This document shows positions 33,608-43,600 of a stretch of DNA of 64,000 nucleotides, one piece after another. The position numbers were made by a program, and so were the translations under genes. The stretch is taken from NCBI GenBank assembly GCA_963682005.1, contig OY820914.1:3534001-3598000 (forward strand). The letters run 5' to 3'. The notes below the pieces were generated by a model. It was not told where the DNA came from and did no database searches. It saw nothing but the letters and a program-made list of their open reading frames with translations. Source of the DNA: CAIYUC01 sp963682005 (GTDB lineage: Bacteria > Bacteroidota > Bacteroidia > Bacteroidales > FEN-979). Position 1 is the stretch's first letter. Each line of letters starts with the position of its first letter.

Positions 33608-35554
33608 TTAAAACTGAAAATAGACTTTCAAGGCAGTTGCCTGCGTGAAATCCTTCATCTGTTGTTCTACCACCTTCTTAGGTATACTGATCGTTCCCTT
33701 GTCAGTCGGGGTGTGTGGATTGTCAGCTGTTTTTACAGGTTTACGCGCTATTTCAGCCAGCACCCGGATAAATTCATCAACATCCTTTTCGCTGGTTGGA
33801 AGTCCAAGGCTAACCCTTGCAAGACCGGGCAGATTGATCATTGGGAATAAAATGACGATCAGCCGCTGGACTTTTTCGAAAAATGGCTTGAAATTGAGCA
33901 GGTGTTTGATGAGAATATGTGCGCAGAGGCACCCGGCCCGCACCCCGATGCCACCCCTTACCGCAAGTTCTTTTGCCATCCGGTCTGCCATTATTCCCTT
34001 CAGGCTGAATAACACGACGCCGAGCTTATTCCCGAACCGGGGTGAATCAGGATCCTTTATCCCATAAATCCTCAGACCATCAATTTTTAACATTCCTTTC
34101 AGAAGCCGTGAGGTCAGAGCCTGTTCTTCCTCCCTGATCAGATCCATCCCGATCCGTTGCAGCAACACGAAAGCTTTACCCAATGCTGCGATCCCACCAA
34201 CATTCTCTTCTCCGGATGAACGGATCAGCAAAAGCTCTTCAGGGGTTAGGTTCAGCAATCCTTTTCTGACAACCAGCATCCCGCATCCGAACGGTGCATA
34301 TACTTTATGTGCGGAGAATGCAAGATAATCGATGCCAAGATCTTCCATGCTTACTTTACGGTGTGCGATCAACTGGGCAGCATCAACCAGCAGGTGTGCT
34401 CCAAACCGGTGAACGATCCTGCTGAGGGCTGCAATATCGTTGCATACCCCCAGGACATTCGATGCTCCGCTTAGGGCAACCAGCCTGACCCTTTTATTCC
34501 CATGGGTGCATTTTTCGTTGTATTCCACCAGGATCTTTTCCAGCACGCCGGGGTCAATAAAACCATCCTCGTCCGCCTCCAGCCGGATCAGTGACCCATG
34601 TGGAATGAAGCGCCACGGAAGGTCATTCGACGAATGTTCGAGGATCGTATTGATCACCACGGGTTCTGTTCCCACGTCAGTCGCACGGCCCAGGCTCCGG
34701 GCCGCCAGGTTGATGGCTTCAGTGGCATTTGAGGTAAAGACAAGGTCATAGGTTTTGGCCGGGGCTCCCAGTGCTCCGGCGCAGATTGAGGTGACCTCGC
34801 GGACGATCTCCTTCCTGGTTGCTTCCGGTTGCCGCCATGAATGCCGGACTGCACTCCATACCGGGGTGAATGTCTGGGTGCTGGCACTGTTGTCAAGGTT
34901 GATGAAGGGGAGGTTGCCTGACATTGTAGGGACGTGTGTGCCATGGCCTATCAGGGTTTGTTTCAGCTTTGAAAGGAGCTCTCGCCCTGAATATTCATCC
35001 AGTTCATCATGGTGAAGGATATCATCGACATCCATTTTTTCAAATGTTGGATCCCTGAAAATATCTTTTCCGTAAAGGCGTATCAATTGCAGTGTGCGGG
35101 CAAAAGCTATAACATTGATAATGGCGGGTGTGCCGGCTTCAAACCTGTCCGGAGCGTCGGCCCAAAGAACCCATTCGCGTGAGATCAGACGCGTGGTTCC
35201 TCCTCCCGTCTGAAAGGGTGTGCCTTTCGGAAGAACCTTTCGGTCAATTACCAGGGCACATACACCGAGCGGGAGTCCAAAGTCAGCGCTCGAGACGCTT
35301 TGAAAGCATTCCGGATCAAGCTGTAATACCATGGCGGATGCCCTTGCAGGAGTGCAAAAAATGACCAGAAACTTATTATCACTTATACCCAGGTAATCAA
35401 GGACGATTTCCCTTGCCTGTTCATATAAATGCGTTGTCACAACCGAGTTATGTCCGCTGCCGCGGTGAACGTTGGAATAGGTTTCAAGGGCTGCATATAC
35501 TCCATGCTCCAGTTCTGCATATGCTTTTTCGGCTTTATTATTCTCTTGCATCAT
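33608..35554 (-). CDS. class-V aminotransferase/cysteine desulfurase-like PLP enzyme with a degenerate N-terminal copy
   Basis: This is a 648-residue protein. Residues about 200-620 form a complete class-V fold: FINLDNSASTQTF, TSNATEAINLAARSL, the aspartate region HLLVDAAQL, the PLP lysine Lys417 in YLAFSAHKVYAPFGCGML, and a cysteine-bearing loop VRAGCLCAH near residue 540. Residues about 1-190 resemble the N-terminal and C-terminal ends of the same fold (YSNVHRGSGHNSVV, then PFQTGGGTT, RFEAGTPAI) with the cofactor-binding middle missing. It looks like a fused, shortened duplicate. Reaction could be cysteine desulfuration or another PLP reaction. It is monocistronic on the minus strand. Confidence 0.82.
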   Translation of the reverse strand: MMQENNKAEKAYAELEHGVYAALETYSNVHRGSGHNSVVTTHLYEQAREIVLDYLGISDNKFLVIFCTPARASAMVLQLDPECFQSVSSADFGLPLGVCALVIDRKVLPKGTPFQTGGGTTRLISREWVLWADAPDRFEAGTPAIINVIAFARTLQLIRLYGKDIFRDPTFEKMDVDDILHHDELDEYSGRELLSKLKQTLIGHGTHVPTMSGNLPFINLDNSASTQTFTPVWSAVRHSWRQPEATRKEIVREVTSICAGALGAPAKTYDLVFTSNATEAINLAARSLGRATDVGTEPVVINTILEHSSNDLPWRFIPHGSLIRLEADEDGFIDPGVLEKILVEYNEKCTHGNKRVRLVALSGASNVLGVCNDIAALSRIVHRFGAHLLVDAAQLIAHRKVSMEDLGIDYLAFSAHKVYAPFGCGMLVVRKGLLNLTPEELLLIRSSGEENVGGIAALGKAFVLLQRIGMDLIREEEQALTSRLLKGMLKIDGLRIYGIKDPDSPRFGNKLGVVLFSLKGIMADRMAKELAVRGGIGVRAGCLCAHILIKHLLNFKPFFEKVQRLIVILFPMINLPGLARVSLGLPTSEKDVDEFIRVLAEIARKPVKTADNPHTPTDKGTISIPKKVVEQQMKDFTQATALKVYFQF

Positions 35555-35656
35555 GTCCTGGCATTATTAATTTCTCAGTAAATATAGAAAAATCATTTTA
35601 ATGGGTGAAAGTGGAATTATCTTCGGATGGAATTTTTTTTAATGTTCGTCACATCA

Positions 35657-35737
35657 TACCCACCCCGACCTTCGGTCTTCCCCTCCCAAGTTCCCCGCGT
35701 ACGCGGGGATCCAGGGAGGGGATTTGAGGGGTGGGTA
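35657..35737. repeat. 81-bp nested palindromic repeat, copy 3
   Basis: The same 81-bp unit as at 22011 and 27872, with atttg in place of ataag near the right end. It lies between two divergently oriented genes. Confidence 0.92.
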
Positions 35738-35789
35738 TGCATAGCGGATGTTTTTTGTAATGACACAGTAAGAATGCTTCCAATTTGCT

Positions 35790-35797
35790 TACATTTG
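35790..35797 (+). promoter_or_regulatory. candidate -7 box (TACATTTG) for the T9SS cargo gene
   Basis: A perfect TAnnTTTG box lies 16 bases before the ATG at 35814. No TTTG was found at the expected distance upstream, so this is half a promoter. Confidence 0.3.
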
Positions 35798-35813
35798 TAA
35801 AAAATTAATCCCC

Positions 35814-36854
35814 ATGAAAAGATCATTACTTATTATTTCCACGATATTTATTTCAGTTTTCGCGTTTTCCCAGCTCTCATTGTCATATAAGAACAATGCA
35901 CCATCACCGGGAGACTCCGTTTCCATTGTGAAGATGCAATATCTTTCTCCCGGCAACGGAGGCTCGGGACAGATCTGGGATTTTTCGAAAGCCACCCTTG
36001 AAACGAAACCGTTTACCAGCAAGGTTACAGCATTTCCACAGGAGAAATACCCGGATGCGACCGATTGTAATGTGCTCGTTGAAGAAGATGGCGTTGAATA
36101 CATGTATAAAGTCAGTGAGAACCTCTTTGAGGAAAAAGGCTATACAAAGAAGAACATCGTATATACTTTTTCAGAGCCTGTGATCAAGATGAAATACCCG
36201 TTCACCTACAACCAGTCGTATTCAGGGAAATTCAAGGGGAAAGGCGATTTTAAAGGAACGGCGTACAGTGATGTAAGCGGTGACTACACTATAACGGCTG
36301 ATGGTCATGGCACCCTGATCCTTCCTTCAACATATTACAGTGACGTATTGAGGGTCAAAGTTGAGAAAAATGTGCTTGAGATCAGCCATTGCGGGTCGGT
36401 TGAGACACACAGTACACGCTATGTTTATTATGCCCCGGGTATGAAATACCCTGTTCTGAACATCAGTGCCAATGAGTCGCAGAAGGGTGGGAATGCCCCT
36501 GTTGTCATAAACACGGCATGCATGACAATCCAGAAAGGTACGGGCAGTGGTTTCCCGGCAGGTGTCAGTGATCAGAACTCGATGAATGACCAGGATTTTT
36601 CTGTGATGGTATTTCCGAATCCTTTCACCGACAAGCTTACCTATAATTATTTCCTGCGGAAACCAATGGTAATGGAAATCGAGCTTTTTGATGTGACCGG
36701 GCGGAATATGGCACAGATCCTGAAGAGGCAGACACAGGGCGACGGTATCCACAACGGGGAGATCGATGCTTCCTACGGGCTTTCCGAAGGTGTTTACTAT
36801 ATCAGGTTCACCTTTGACAAGAAAGTCTTCACCAGCAAAGTCGTAAAAATGTAA
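35814..36854 (+). CDS. secreted protein with T9SS type A sorting domain
   Basis: This is a 346-residue protein with signal peptide MKRSLLIISTIFISVFAFSQ and a beta-rich body (FTYNQSYSGKFKGKGDFKGT; SRYVYYAPGMKYPVLNI-like segments) resembling other uncharacterised Bacteroidota exoproteins. The C-terminal ~80 residues are a type A sorting domain: VMVFPNPFTDKLTYNYF, IELFDVTGRNM, GLSEGVYYIRF and KVFTSKVVKM. That domain sends the protein through the type IX secretion system to the cell surface or medium, with cleavage of the tail. Body function is unknown. It converges on hypA with a 7-base gap. Confidence 0.88.
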   Translation: MKRSLLIISTIFISVFAFSQLSLSYKNNAPSPGDSVSIVKMQYLSPGNGGSGQIWDFSKATLETKPFTSKVTAFPQEKYPDATDCNVLVEEDGVEYMYKVSENLFEEKGYTKKNIVYTFSEPVIKMKYPFTYNQSYSGKFKGKGDFKGTAYSDVSGDYTITADGHGTLILPSTYYSDVLRVKVEKNVLEISHCGSVETHSTRYVYYAPGMKYPVLNISANESQKGGNAPVVINTACMTIQKGTGSGFPAGVSDQNSMNDQDFSVMVFPNPFTDKLTYNYFLRKPMVMEIELFDVTGRNMAQILKRQTQGDGIHNGEIDASYGLSEGVYYIRFTFDKKVFTSKVVKM

Positions 36855-36861
36855 GCTGAAA

Positions 36862-37203
36862 TCATTCGGCAAGCATTGATACTACCCTGAATTCCCTGCC
36901 ACTGATAATTTCGGACGGCATTTTCCCGCACCCAGGACAGGATGTATAGAGTTCAGGCATTTCAAAATCTTCATCACATGCGGCACATTTTCCTTTCCCG
37001 GTGGTTTCGGTCAGGATGATCTTTGCATTGCCGAGAATCGTATTAACTGCAGATATTTCAAGTGCCGTCAGGAATGCACCGGCATCAACACCACTCAGCT
37101 TTCCTACCTCGATGCGGATCTCAACGATCGTTGTCACATGATTTTTTACCGCTTCCCTTGAAGCAACATCAATAACTTCCAATGCAAGTGACAACTCATG
37201 CAT
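36862..37203 (-). CDS. hypA: hydrogenase nickel-incorporation protein HypA
   Basis: This is a 113-residue metallochaperone. The N-terminal MHE motif (Ni ligand His2) and the zinc site CAACDEDF...CPGCGK (two CxxC pairs) are intact, and the length is normal. HypA passes nickel to [NiFe]-hydrogenase large subunits together with HypB. No hyp or hydrogenase genes are in this window, so the gene is isolated here. The genome is predicted to encode a [NiFe]-hydrogenase (or urease) elsewhere. The gene lies 25 bases upstream of the stop of the next minus-strand gene. Confidence 0.95.
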   Translation of the reverse strand: MHELSLALEVIDVASREAVKNHVTTIVEIRIEVGKLSGVDAGAFLTALEISAVNTILGNAKIILTETTGKGKCAACDEDFEMPELYTSCPGCGKMPSEIISGREFRVVSMLAE

Positions 37204-37228
37204 GGCTTTTAGGCAATGAAGGGTTCAA

Positions 37229-39598
37229 CTAACGGATGATGAGCTTCCGGGTATGAATAACATCCGATGATACAACCGTTACCAGATAGATCCCGCCCGC
37301 AATTCCTGAAAGGTCAACATCGGTGGAAAAATCCTTCTGATGATCGATATTCATGGACCATACCTGGGTGCCAACAATATCCGAAATCGTTAGTTTTGAA
37401 GGCTGGTCACCCAACCCTGTAAAGTTGATCCTGACCTTTCCTGAAGCAGGATTCGGAGAAAGGGAAATGCTGAATCCGTTGTTGCTTCTGCCAGGAATAC
37501 CGCTGCATGGATCGATGATCACATGCATGATGTCGGTGGCATTCCCCTGGCATGGGCTCAGGGGAAATGCGATCAGTACAAGGTTCACTCCTCCGGCAGC
37601 AATATCTCCCGGACCAGGAACATAGGTAGCGTCAAGTGAAGAACTGTTTGTGAAGTAGCCGTCGCCGTCGGATCCCCAGCCTATAAAATTGTAATTCGTT
37701 GCCTGTCCGTTCAATTGCAGCGATGTCGCATCCGAACATATCGTTGTATCGTTTCCCGAAAAAGCAGTCGCGGGATAAACCACATTCACCTGGGTTGTAT
37801 CATGTTTTACTTCCGTCCCGTTTATCACGGTTACCGCATATCTTGTTGTTGTTACCGGGTACACGACGGGATTTTTCAGGTTTGAGGTGAACCCGGGGGG
37901 GATGGATGTCCACGAATAGACCAGTGATGATGAATTCCCGTAAGACAGAACATCCAGCCGGGCGGAATCAGGAAAACAGTACAAAGCGGGTGAAGCCGAA
38001 GCTGAAATGGCAAAGGTGTTATTGAATGAAAACGCTGCAATCCTTGTCTGCCAGTTGCTTCCCGACGTCGTCTGGTAATATTCCGAGGTGAACCAGAAGG
38101 TGGTGGGGTTCTCGGGATCAACGCTGCATGCGCTGTAATCGCCCCAGCGGCCGGTATTGCCTCCCGGATTGTTCCCGCCGGTCTGACAGCCGCCTCCTTC
38201 GATGATGGATTTTTCAGTGACAGTCATCTGGTTCAGGGGATCTGTTTTAAACCTCCCGGTATAGCGGAGAGCCGGGTACATGGAAGTACTTGATACCGAG
38301 TAACCCATGGCGATGGTGCCGGCAGTGTCCTGTGCTATGCTTGCCATCCAGCGGTGATTGCCGTCGGAGGGTCCAAAAGTCGATTGCTGGTAAATGCTCC
38401 ACCCGGAGCCGGTATTCCTGAGCTCGTACCAGCGTATCCCGGCGATGTTTGAACCGGCATTCACCGTATGGTTAAGCACCATCGACTGGTGATCAGAAAA
38501 CTTCCTGTACTGTTGTCTGTACATCAGCCTGTCAGAAAGGTGATCGAGCTTTCTTGTTGTTCCCAGCTGCGGGATTCCTCCTGATACGGTGGAATATGAT
38601 GTGACAGGCAGGATCAGGCTGTTGCCGAATGTTGAATTGGCCGGTGTGACCCAATCGGCATGGAATTCGTAAATACCGAGGTGCTGGGAACCATTCCCGC
38701 GGATATAGGTAAAGTAGTTAGGTGGATTTCCTTCCGGGAAGCTTCCATCACAATCGGATGGCATCATCGTAATGAACCCTTCTGTCCCCGGTGAAAAATT
38801 AAAATAGATCTGTGCAGCATCCGGATCGCCAGCAAGCATAGCATTACGGTCAAATGCAGAAGCGCCAACGCCGGTATAACCGAGTTTACCAGAAGAGAAA
38901 CGGTTGCAGCTCATATAATACCCATCGGGCCATACCCCGAATTTCGGATAATCAGGCATCTCGGCAAACTGGTATTCCCAGCGGTACCATGGCCCGGTAG
39001 GATCAGGGGTCTGGGAAACAGCGATCATCTGGAAAAAAGGACCCAGGGGGTAATTAGGCAGGGAGAACTGGGTGAACATCCATCGGTCGGCCTGTTCGTC
39101 ATAAAGAACCACTGCATCACCATCGTTCGAGTTGTTCGGCAATCCATTCCATATAAAGCTGTTGGGAAGAGATCCCAGGATCTTTATACCGGATTTATTG
39201 TAAATGGCATATGAACAGTTCACCACCTGGAAATAGTAGTTCGGACCGATATCTCCATGTGTATCAGGGGGGACAAATCCTCCCGTATTACCCTGGGCAT
39301 CGAAATTAACAATAGTTGTGTCAACCAGGACAGAACCCGGAAGATGCTGTACAACAGGATCCGAGAATTTCATATCCAGCGGTGTTTCATCCGGATCCTG
39401 GATAAAGTTCCTGATAATGCCATCTTTCCATGTGTGGTCGTATTTCAGGGATGCATTCCCTGCCATATCCCGCAGGGGAGGGGAAACATCAAAATAGATG
39501 GGCCGGTTTATTGTGGGCTTTGGAGCAGATTCATGTTGGGAAAAGCCGGGAATTGCAACAATAACAAGGAAAATCGAAATAAAAGAGAAAATTCTCAT
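37229..39598 (-). CDS. large secreted protein with T9SS type A sorting domain
   Basis: This is a 789-residue exoprotein. The signal peptide MRIFSFISIFLVIVAIPGFS is followed by a propeller-like body with motifs such as GGFVPPDTHGDIGPNYYFQ, YDEQADRWMFTQFSLPN and GRWGDYSACSVDPENPTTFW. A PKD/Ig-like domain follows (about 545-690), then a type A sorting domain (FSISLSPNPASGKVRINF, LTISDIVGTQVW, GIAGGIYLVTV, TRKLIIR). The body resembles a family of secreted Bacteroidota/myxobacterial proteins of unknown activity. It probably reaches the surface through T9SS. It is the second T9SS cargo gene within 4 kb. Confidence 0.88.
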   Translation of the reverse strand: MRIFSFISIFLVIVAIPGFSQHESAPKPTINRPIYFDVSPPLRDMAGNASLKYDHTWKDGIIRNFIQDPDETPLDMKFSDPVVQHLPGSVLVDTTIVNFDAQGNTGGFVPPDTHGDIGPNYYFQVVNCSYAIYNKSGIKILGSLPNSFIWNGLPNNSNDGDAVVLYDEQADRWMFTQFSLPNYPLGPFFQMIAVSQTPDPTGPWYRWEYQFAEMPDYPKFGVWPDGYYMSCNRFSSGKLGYTGVGASAFDRNAMLAGDPDAAQIYFNFSPGTEGFITMMPSDCDGSFPEGNPPNYFTYIRGNGSQHLGIYEFHADWVTPANSTFGNSLILPVTSYSTVSGGIPQLGTTRKLDHLSDRLMYRQQYRKFSDHQSMVLNHTVNAGSNIAGIRWYELRNTGSGWSIYQQSTFGPSDGNHRWMASIAQDTAGTIAMGYSVSSTSMYPALRYTGRFKTDPLNQMTVTEKSIIEGGGCQTGGNNPGGNTGRWGDYSACSVDPENPTTFWFTSEYYQTTSGSNWQTRIAAFSFNNTFAISASASPALYCFPDSARLDVLSYGNSSSLVYSWTSIPPGFTSNLKNPVVYPVTTTRYAVTVINGTEVKHDTTQVNVVYPATAFSGNDTTICSDATSLQLNGQATNYNFIGWGSDGDGYFTNSSSLDATYVPGPGDIAAGGVNLVLIAFPLSPCQGNATDIMHVIIDPCSGIPGRSNNGFSISLSPNPASGKVRINFTGLGDQPSKLTISDIVGTQVWSMNIDHQKDFSTDVDLSGIAGGIYLVTVVSSDVIHTRKLIIR

Positions 39599-39636
39599 AA
39601 AAGGTGAATGGGTTAAGAAATGTTTTGTAAAGGTAC

Positions 39637-40077
39637 TTAATTTCCCTGTTCAAGGGAGGGCCCGTTGCCGATCTCCATTTTTTCCCTGTAGTATTTTTTC
39701 CTGATCTGCGCGGAATGCTCGATGAATTCAAGGACGCCGGTCCTCTGTATGGTACAGAGGTTGAAAACCTTGAGGTTGTGGGGCAATACCGATGCCCTGT
39801 CTGCCGACGGATTCAGCTTTGAACAGGGAAAATCAAAACATTCAAAACAATAATCAACATCTTTCAGTGCGACACAGGTGAATGTTTTGCAGATCCCTTC
39901 ATTTACGGGACAATGCCCGTCAACGGCCCTGCAGCCATTGCAGGGAAGCTTGCTTTCAGGGATCCCTGATTTCACGAGATGCTCATAAAGTTCGGTGTTT
40001 CCGCGACAGATATACAATTCACAGATCCCGCAGTCGATTCCGCACGGGGCCACAAGGTTGGTACGTTCGTCAATCAT
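39637..40077 (-). CDS. DUF3795 Cys-rich protein
   Basis: This is a 146-residue cytoplasmic protein starting at the ATG at 40077 (a TTG lies two codons upstream). Cysteine clusters CGIDCGICELYIC, CNGCRAVDGHC, CKTFTC and CFECFDFPC are the DUF3795 pattern, thought to bind zinc or an iron-sulfur cluster. It is common in anaerobic Bacteroidota, Clostridia and archaea, and no reaction is established. It is transcribed divergently from the ArsC-like gene, with a 131-bp shared upstream region. Confidence 0.88.
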   Translation of the reverse strand: MIDERTNLVAPCGIDCGICELYICRGNTELYEHLVKSGIPESKLPCNGCRAVDGHCPVNEGICKTFTCVALKDVDYCFECFDFPCSKLNPSADRASVLPHNLKVFNLCTIQRTGVLEFIEHSAQIRKKYYREKMEIGNGPSLEQGN

Positions 40078-40208
40078 GTGCAATAAAGTTTGATACTAGT
40101 TTCCGAAAAGGTTGATCACCGGATATTCTTCCGGACAAAAATAGCAGTAATTTTGTTTTTTAATTGAGAAAATAATTTTTTTGGTACTTATTAAAGATTG
40201 AATTATAT

Positions 40209-40649
40209 ATGAAAGTACTCATTCTTTGTACAGGTAATTCGTGCCGGAGCCAGATGGCGGAAGGGTTTTTAAAATCCTTTGATCCCGGTCTCCAGGTATT
40301 TTCAGCGGGAACAGACCCTGCAAGGCAGCCGAATCCGAATGCCATTGAGGTCATGAAAGAAGTGGGGATAGATATATCCGCCAACAAGCCGAAGAATGTG
40401 GATATCTTTCTCGCGGAACCATTCGATTATGTGATCACTGTTTGTGGGCATGCCCGTGAAGTATGCCCCTATTTTTCAGGAGAAGTGAGCCATCGGTTAC
40501 ACATCGGTTTTGATGATCCGGCTGATGCGACAGGCACAAAAGAAGAAATACTGGAAGTTTACCGCAGGGTGAGGGATGAGATAAAAGACCGGTTCCAGAA
40601 GTTTTACCTCGATATCTCCCGGGAAGGACCTGCCGGCAGTGTAAAATAA
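40209..40649 (+). CDS. arsC: thioredoxin-coupled arsenate reductase ArsC / low-Mr phosphatase family
   Basis: This is a 146-residue protein with the LMW-phosphatase loop CTGNSCR (C7-X5-R13) and Ser14, plus the redox pair Cys79 and Cys86 (VCGHAREVC). The seven-residue spacing matches C82/C89 of the thioredoxin-linked ArsC of plasmid pI258. These three cysteines carry out arsenate reduction through a disulfide cascade. No arsB, acr3 or arsR is nearby, so an isolated housekeeping role is possible. Its last 46 bases overlap the 3' end of the convergent kinase gene. Confidence 0.93.
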   Translation: MKVLILCTGNSCRSQMAEGFLKSFDPGLQVFSAGTDPARQPNPNAIEVMKEVGIDISANKPKNVDIFLAEPFDYVITVCGHAREVCPYFSGEVSHRLHIGFDDPADATGTKEEILEVYRRVRDEIKDRFQKFYLDISREGPAGSVK

Positions 40650-43600
40650 AAAGCTGCTCCTTTATCCACTTCTCCTTCAGCCCATACCTCGCCACCGTGC
40701 CGGTGGATGATCCGCTGAACGATGGCCAGGCCGACACCGGTCCCTTCGAAATCATTTACCGAATGAAGCCGTTGGAAAACGCCGAAAAGCTTATTCACGT
40801 AATGCATATCGAACCCTGCCCCATTGTCGCGAACGCAATATATGCACCTGTTTTTCTTTGTTATTGATGTCACCGATATTTTCGCTCTTTTCTTTTTTGA
40901 ACTGAATTTAATCGCATTGGCAATAAGGTTGGTCCATACATGCCTGATCAGGTTATGGTCTGCAAGGACCGGGCAAAGTTCTTCAACGTTGAAATCAATT
41001 CTTCCCCTTGAGGAAGCATCTGTCAATTCGTTGAAAACCGACATGACAATGCTGTCCATCCTGACCTTGGAAAAGCTCATGTCGGCCCGGCTAAGGCGCG
41101 ACAGTGCAAGCAGGTCGTCGATAAGCTGGCCCATGATCATCGAATTTTCGCGGATGACAGCACAAAGTCTTTTACCTTCTTCATCAAGGACATTTCCATA
41201 ATCTTCAAGGAGTATCTGGGTAAAGCCGTGGATACCACGCAGCGGGGCTCGGAGGTCATGTGAAACCGAATAGGAGAAGGCTTCCAGTTCTTTGTTTGCT
41301 GCTTCCAGCTGGGCTGTGCGCTCGATCACTCTTTCTTCAAGGGTTTGGTTCAGGTGGATGATTGCCTCTTCAGCCTGTTTTCGACGTGTAATATCGTGGA
41401 AATTGATGATGACAGATTCAACACTCGGATCGGCAAGCAGGTTGCTGAAGGTGCTTTCGATCCATTTCCAGTTCCCGTTTTTCTCGGCGAACCGGTATTC
41501 AAGGGTCGGAACATAAGAGGGTTCGGTCATAACCCGGGTCAGTTCCGAGATTACCATGTTAAGATCATCCGGATGGGTTAGATCAGCAGGGTTTTGACCA
41601 ATGGAATCCGTGACTTCATAACCAAAGATCTTCATTCCCGAGGGACTGACAAATTTGAACCGCCCTTCTGCATTGATCAGGGCGATCCCGTCAGGCGCCT
41701 TCTCAATTAATGCCTGATAATGTTGTCCGATCTTTTTGATACTTTCCTCCGCTTCGATACGCTCGGTAAGATCCACAATGGTGGTAATGAAGTGAAGCGG
41801 TTGACCTTCCTGGTCACGCCTGAGCACAACGCTTACATCCGCCCAGCGGAATGATCCGTTCTTATGAAGATATCTTTTTGTGAATCGAACTGAATCCTGC
41901 TTTCCTTTCAGCATCTGATCAAGCACCTTCTGAGTAGGTTTTATTTCCTCGCGGGGTGTAAGTTCCTGCCAACTCTTATGTTCCAGTTCAGGAGGTGTGT
42001 ACCCCAGCCAGGTGCAAAATGCCTGGTTTACGTTCATTTCACCATCGGGAAGGGTGATGGATTTCGGAACATTGGCTGATTCGAAAATGTTTTTGAATTT
42101 CTCCTCACTGTCGCGAATGGCTATCTCTGAACGTTTACGCTCGGTGATATCTTCGAAGATAGTTGCAAAAAGCCCGGGTGACGGGGAAAAGGCGACGATA
42201 CGAAAATCTTTGTTCATCGGAGGAAAGAAGACCTCGAAGGTCGATGAAACCCCTGTTTCGGTTACTTCGGTGTATTGTTCCAGAAATGGGGGTGAATCGA
42301 CTTCATAAAGGTCCGTCGCAAGACAATTGACGGCTTTGTCACGTGTATGACCCAGGATCTTTTCAAAGGAAGGGTTTACATCAATGATCCGGTAATTTAC
42401 TGCCTTGCCTGAGGAGGAGTAAACAAGCTGGTGAAGCGCAAGTCCTTCCTTCATTGTATTAAAGAGGTTCCTGTATTTCGCCTCGCTTTCCACCAGGGCA
42501 TCCCTTGTTTTATTGCGATCGGTTATGTCAATGACTGTGCTGAGCTGGAATAATTGGCCTTTGTGTTTTATGAAAACGATGGATAACAATCCCTGGAGGA
42601 TCACGCCTGATTTGGAACGGAACCCGCATTCGTAGCCGAAAACATAGCTTTTCTGGCGAAGCATTTCCCTCAGTTTCTCCCTGTCGGCCAGGTCAAAGAA
42701 CAAGCCCAGTTCGACTGTCGACCGCCCGATGACCTCATTCCGGGTATATTCCATATCGCGGAGAAACGATTCATTGACGTCGATGATCGTGCTGTCTTCC
42801 GGCACCGTCAAGATAATGCTGACGGGACTTTTCTGGAACATATCGGAAAAAGTCTGCTCAGATTCGCGAAGGTCTTCTTCGGCTTTCTTTTTTTCGGTAA
42901 TATCGTTTATGCTGGAAAAGATGTAGTTCTCATTTTTCAGCCGGATCAGGTGGGCGTAATATAAACCGGTCATAACCTTACCACCTTTCTTTCTGAAACA
43001 GAATTCCTTCCCGGCGACCCGCCTTCCATTCAGGAGTTCATTCACCACCCAATCCCTTTCTTTTATCTCCAACCATAATTTCATACCGATGGCAGCATTG
43101 CCGATCGTTTCCGTGCGCGTAAATCCTGTAAGGGTCGTAAATACATCGTTGGCTTCGATAAACCGTCCGTCATTCAGGTCTGTAATGGTTAAGGCATAAG
43201 GTGAAGTCATAAAGGCCGCGGAGAATTTTTCTTCACTCTCAGAAAGTGCCTGTTCATTCTTCTTACGGAGCTCAATTTCAGATCTCAGGTCTTCGAGCAG
43301 GTTCAGTGTTGCTTTTTTTGTCTTTTCAAGCTTGTTTAATGATTCTTCCAGCTTATTTGCATACTGCTTCTGTTTGTGGACTTCGATACTGAGCTGTTCA
43401 TTTTTTCTTTTCAGTTCGGTAGCCAGATCCTTCATCTGGGAATGAAGGCTGCCGATCTCCAGGTGGGTTTGTACGCGGATAAGGACTTCCTCAAAGATGA
43501 ATGGTTTTGTAATAAAATCGACTCCCCCGGAAGCAAATCCGAGAAGTTTATCGGAAGTTTCATACAGGGCACTGATAAAAATGACCGGGATGGCCTTTGT

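Noticed and set aside
35617..35826. 69-residue ORF around the third 81-bp repeat
   Set aside because: Most of it is a translation of the repeat; similar ORFs appear at the other copies.
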